A stretch of DNA of 64,000 nt, from contig NC_039492.1 in assembly GCF_003590095.1 (NCBI RefSeq), forward strand, positions 310,001 to 374,000, given 5' to 3'. Numbering within the stretch: the first letter of the stretch is position 1; every line of letters starts with the position of its first letter. This document shows, one piece after another, positions 60,930 to 64,000 of the stretch. The stretch comes from Trichoplusia ni. Its lineage: Eukaryota > Arthropoda > Insecta > Lepidoptera > Noctuidae. The translations under genes were made by a program, and so were the position numbers. The notes under the pieces were generated by a model, which made no database searches, was not told the DNA's origin, and was given only the letters and a program-made list of their open reading frames with translations.

Positions 60930-61001
60930 TCCGATATGGTCTAGTGGCTAGGATACCTGGCTCTCACCCAGGAGGCTCGGGTTCGATTCCCGGTATCGGA
61001 A
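60930..61001 (+). tRNA. tRNA-Glu (CTC)
   Basis: 72 nt with a fully paired 7-bp acceptor stem (TCCGATA/TATCGGA), A-box 'tggtctagtggctagga', anticodon loop ctCTCac and B-box 'gggttcgattccc'. No intron. A T-run for RNA polymerase III termination follows at about 61019. Unlike the SINE heads, all stems pair. Confidence 0.95.
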
Positions 61002-61479
61002 TGGGGCTCCTGCATCGTCTTTTTGCCATATTAGATGCTTATATATTATACAAAAACAATAATATATTAATAAAAGTAATATTATATTATTATATATTAT
61101 AGCAGTCTAGCGCTTCTTTGAGTCGTTTGGAGTCAAAACTTCTGGGCAACTTTCTTGATGCTTTATTCTAATTCTTGTTTTCGTTTTTAAGTACTTATTT
61201 TATGTGTAAACACACTATTGTTTTATTCGCCAACATTTAACAGGTAGTTCTTCTTAAGACACAATAAATAAAAAAAAAAAAACAAAACAAAACTCTTAAA
61301 ATTTTAAGTTTACCAAAGATAAGGTACGACACCTTATGTAAATAATTTCTGCACGAAATCTGGTTTTTTTTTATTTCGCTATTTAATATGAACAAAAATC
61401 TTACATTGCACAGATCATTGTGTTGCTGACGCTACTGTACTCTGGCTATGGACCAGATATTTCGGCTTTAGAGTCACTC

Positions 61480-61553
61480 GGCCCATTAGCTCAGTTGGTT
61501 AGAGCGTCGTGCTAATAACGCGAAGGTCGCGGGTTCGATCCCCTCATGGGCCA
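61480..61553 (+). tRNA. tRNA-Ile (AAT)
   Basis: 74 nt. Acceptor stem GGCCCAT/ATGGGCC, A-box 'tagctcagttggttagagc', anticodon AAT in 'ctaataa', B-box 'gggttcgatcccc'. No intron. T-rich sequence follows. It lies 478 bp after tRNA-Glu, and both read in the same direction. Confidence 0.96.
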
Positions 61554-64000
61554 CGATTTAATTTTGAATTTTGTTTTATTTAAATATCCAATATTTTACA
61601 AAACTAAAAAAAAACAATTACATTCACCAAAAAGAAAAATAAATTTTAAAATATTTTATAATAACGTCCAAGTACGGATTTGATATTAATCATAGAAACC
61701 TTATAAAATACTAGCTTTAGGTATAGATAGCAAGCCTAATAAAAAAAAACATCAATACACACTAAATATTAGCAAAGTCATCGAAATTTCGCACATCGTT
61801 ACTGGGAAACGTATGTATTAGCCTATCAAAAGCGACTTGCAAAAGGTCATACACAATTCTATGAATCACACATTGTGTAGGTTGGTACGAGCAGGTTTAA
61901 CGACCCCTCGCTCGACCCCACACTATTCACGCGGCACTTGCATTGATACTATTAATAATAGAATTCTGATATTGAGTTACATCCCATTGTATCAACAATA
62001 ACGCTGTTAGTTTGCGAAAAACAGCGGTGACAAAATATTTAGGGATTTATTTAAGGTGAACTAATTAAAAAACTGTATACGACTAAACTTATATATTGAT
62101 ACAAAATGAGAAATCTTATTACAAACAGAACAAAAAAGTCAAAGCACAGACTGGATTCGAACCTGCACGGAATTATTGCGGTGGTGACCCGGTTGGGGTC
62201 ACCGTTAGTTATTGAAAAAATGCAAAAAAGCGCTGCAATAAACTACTTTTCAAACAGCACAATTTTATGCTACTTGCTAAGAAAAAAAATCCAACCAACA
62301 GTTTATAGTTTGTTAAAACTCTTAAGAGCGACTATAGCAACCAAGGTGCAGTTGTATCTTAGGATCACCTCAGATGCAATTGTAACTTAGCCACGACCTT
62401 CACGACCAAAAACGTACGCAAACACTTTACATATTTGCTTTTAACATTGAAATATCTGTCAATACCTCCGCCATAATCACGAAAGACTCAGGTCCTCGAA
62501 GCGACCACTAACTAGGTATTATAACCAAATTATAGGTTATTATACAAGTAGCCATTTGCATCCTTAATGTGAAAATAACCAGGTTACCTACCTACAGACA
62601 TGGGGTCTAATGTCACGTTTGCAAGCTTTCAACTATGTCTTATAAAACGTTAGTTACTTTGAATGTCATCGTTTTAATTAGTTTAATGGATTTTTTATTG
62701 GGTTTAAGTATATCGTGTTTGTATAATGGTGAACTTGTTCGGAAGTTATGTTTGGGTATTGAAAACAAAGCCACTATTTCGTATGGAGAGCAAAGTTGAA
62801 GTGGACCGGTGGTTTCTTAGTAGTCATAGCACTTAGCAGGGGTCATTTAAGTAAAGCAGATAGAATTGTTGCCAAAGCAAAGCAAAAGAAGCTTCGCTTG
62901 CTTGAAGATGCAATTGATGATGATAATGTAATTTTAATTAGCAAGTCATTGTAGAAAATAAAAACTAATAAATAAAGATAAATCTATCTGAATAAAGATT
63001 CGGATTAAATCTGTACAACACGCGCACAGCACAACTGAAACTGTCTCGCAAAAAGGTGAGAACTATACCCAGTTGAGATGACATGAGCTGGCATAATCGG
63101 GATAAAACTATCCCATGTGTTAATCCAGGTTAAAAAATTTCTGTGAACCAAGTGTCAACAAAATCTGTTCTGTGGTATCCGCGTGAAAGAGAAACAAACA
63201 TCCATACATGCAAACTTTCAGACTAGTAGGATTCTGTCAACCACAAAAAAGCATCCAAAAAAGCGCTCTCGCTAAAACGAAATAGCATCATTAGCATAGG
63301 ACATCGACAATCGATGTTCGTGAATAAAACACGGGGCACTTGTGTTACCCGTATCGATCGACTTGTGACGGTCAACGTACAATGTCATGTCCGACTGATT
63401 ACCACACATTCAGGCTGAAGTGGAGTGAACTGTGGAGGCCGAGATGTGGGCGGAGACTTCGCTTGGAACTTGAGGACTATGGACAGTATGGGCACTTTAA
63501 GTGTGCTTCGGGAATTGTGGGTTGGTGGACGTTGGTGGATTTGTTTGTGAGGTTGGAATGTTAAAGTTGTATATACAGTATAATTTTAAGAGATTCTTAA
63601 ATAGCACTGCCCAATTTGTTCTAAAGATTCGTCTCAATATTTTTCTTAAATATAAGTCTATGTATTACTTATCTAGTAATACAAAGACTTCTTAGTCTAC
63701 CTATGCAAATAATAAACATCTTGAGTAATTAAGTGATCAGTATTTATATAATGATGGCCGATGGTATAAGTACCATGTAAATCAACAACGATGGCTGCCT
63801 ATCAAATCTAACTTCCTGTATTGAAAACTTACCATTCTAGACTGGAGTCTATAAAATCTCGCCCCTTCATCGATAAAAATTTTACTTTTAGGCCTTTTAT
63901 AATAAGATCACTTGGATGTTAATTTGCATTAAAAGATTTCAATTTCTTTAACACAATCAATACAATTCTCCACAGATAAGTCTTTGCCATTACATGTAAC
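61554..64000. other. Right-end intergenic or intronic DNA
   Basis: AT-rich, with a decayed dispersed element at about 63090-63235 ('taatccaggttaaaaaattt'). ORFs at 62106-62390 and 63340-63564 have no recognisable content. The missing last exon of the kinase-like gene was not found here. Confidence 0.5.

Overview
The window is nuclear DNA of an insect, almost certainly a moth or butterfly. The evidence is AT-rich introns, small GT-AG-spliced exons, insect-type tRNAs, and many short dispersed repeats typical of Lepidoptera: the 'ctagctgttgcccgcgac' element, several tRNA-headed SINE families, foldback elements and LINE tails. I cannot name the species. There is no bacterial, viral or CRISPR content.

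Five protein-coding genes can be rebuilt exon by exon with phases that close. (1) An SLC7A6OS/Iwr1 homologue on the minus strand (4056 down to 408; 4 exons, 300 aa). (2) MED15, a Mediator tail subunit, on the plus strand (4604-10612; 11 coding exons, 688 aa). It is head-to-head with gene 1, with 547 bp between start codons. (3) TRIM45 on the minus strand (26904 down to 13654; 11 coding exons, 643 aa), with a 7-kb first intron full of repeats. (4) Heparan sulfate 2-O-sulfotransferase, Hs2st, on the plus strand (31538-37198; 5 exons, 340 aa). (5) An adenylate-kinase-fold protein on the plus strand, whose core exons lie at 48164-57844. Its last exon is not found in the window, and its N-terminus is uncertain, with two 22-nt candidate exons at 44362 and 44853.

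Two tRNA genes lie near the right end: Glu(CTC) at 60930 and Ile(AAT) at 61480. The rest is intergenic or intronic DNA with SINE, LINE-tail and foldback/MITE relics.

The genes do not form one pathway. The closest functional link is the divergent pair: Iwr1-type proteins help import RNA polymerase II into the nucleus, and MED15 is part of the Mediator that regulates it. The most notable structural observations are these: a three-unit tandem duplication that copied the last splice acceptor of TRIM45; three consecutive 177-nt phase-0 exons in TRIM45; an adenylate-kinase-like protein with several catalytic positions changed; a long hairpin just before a MED15 splice acceptor; and a foldback element carrying a poly(A) signal in the Hs2st 3' UTR.
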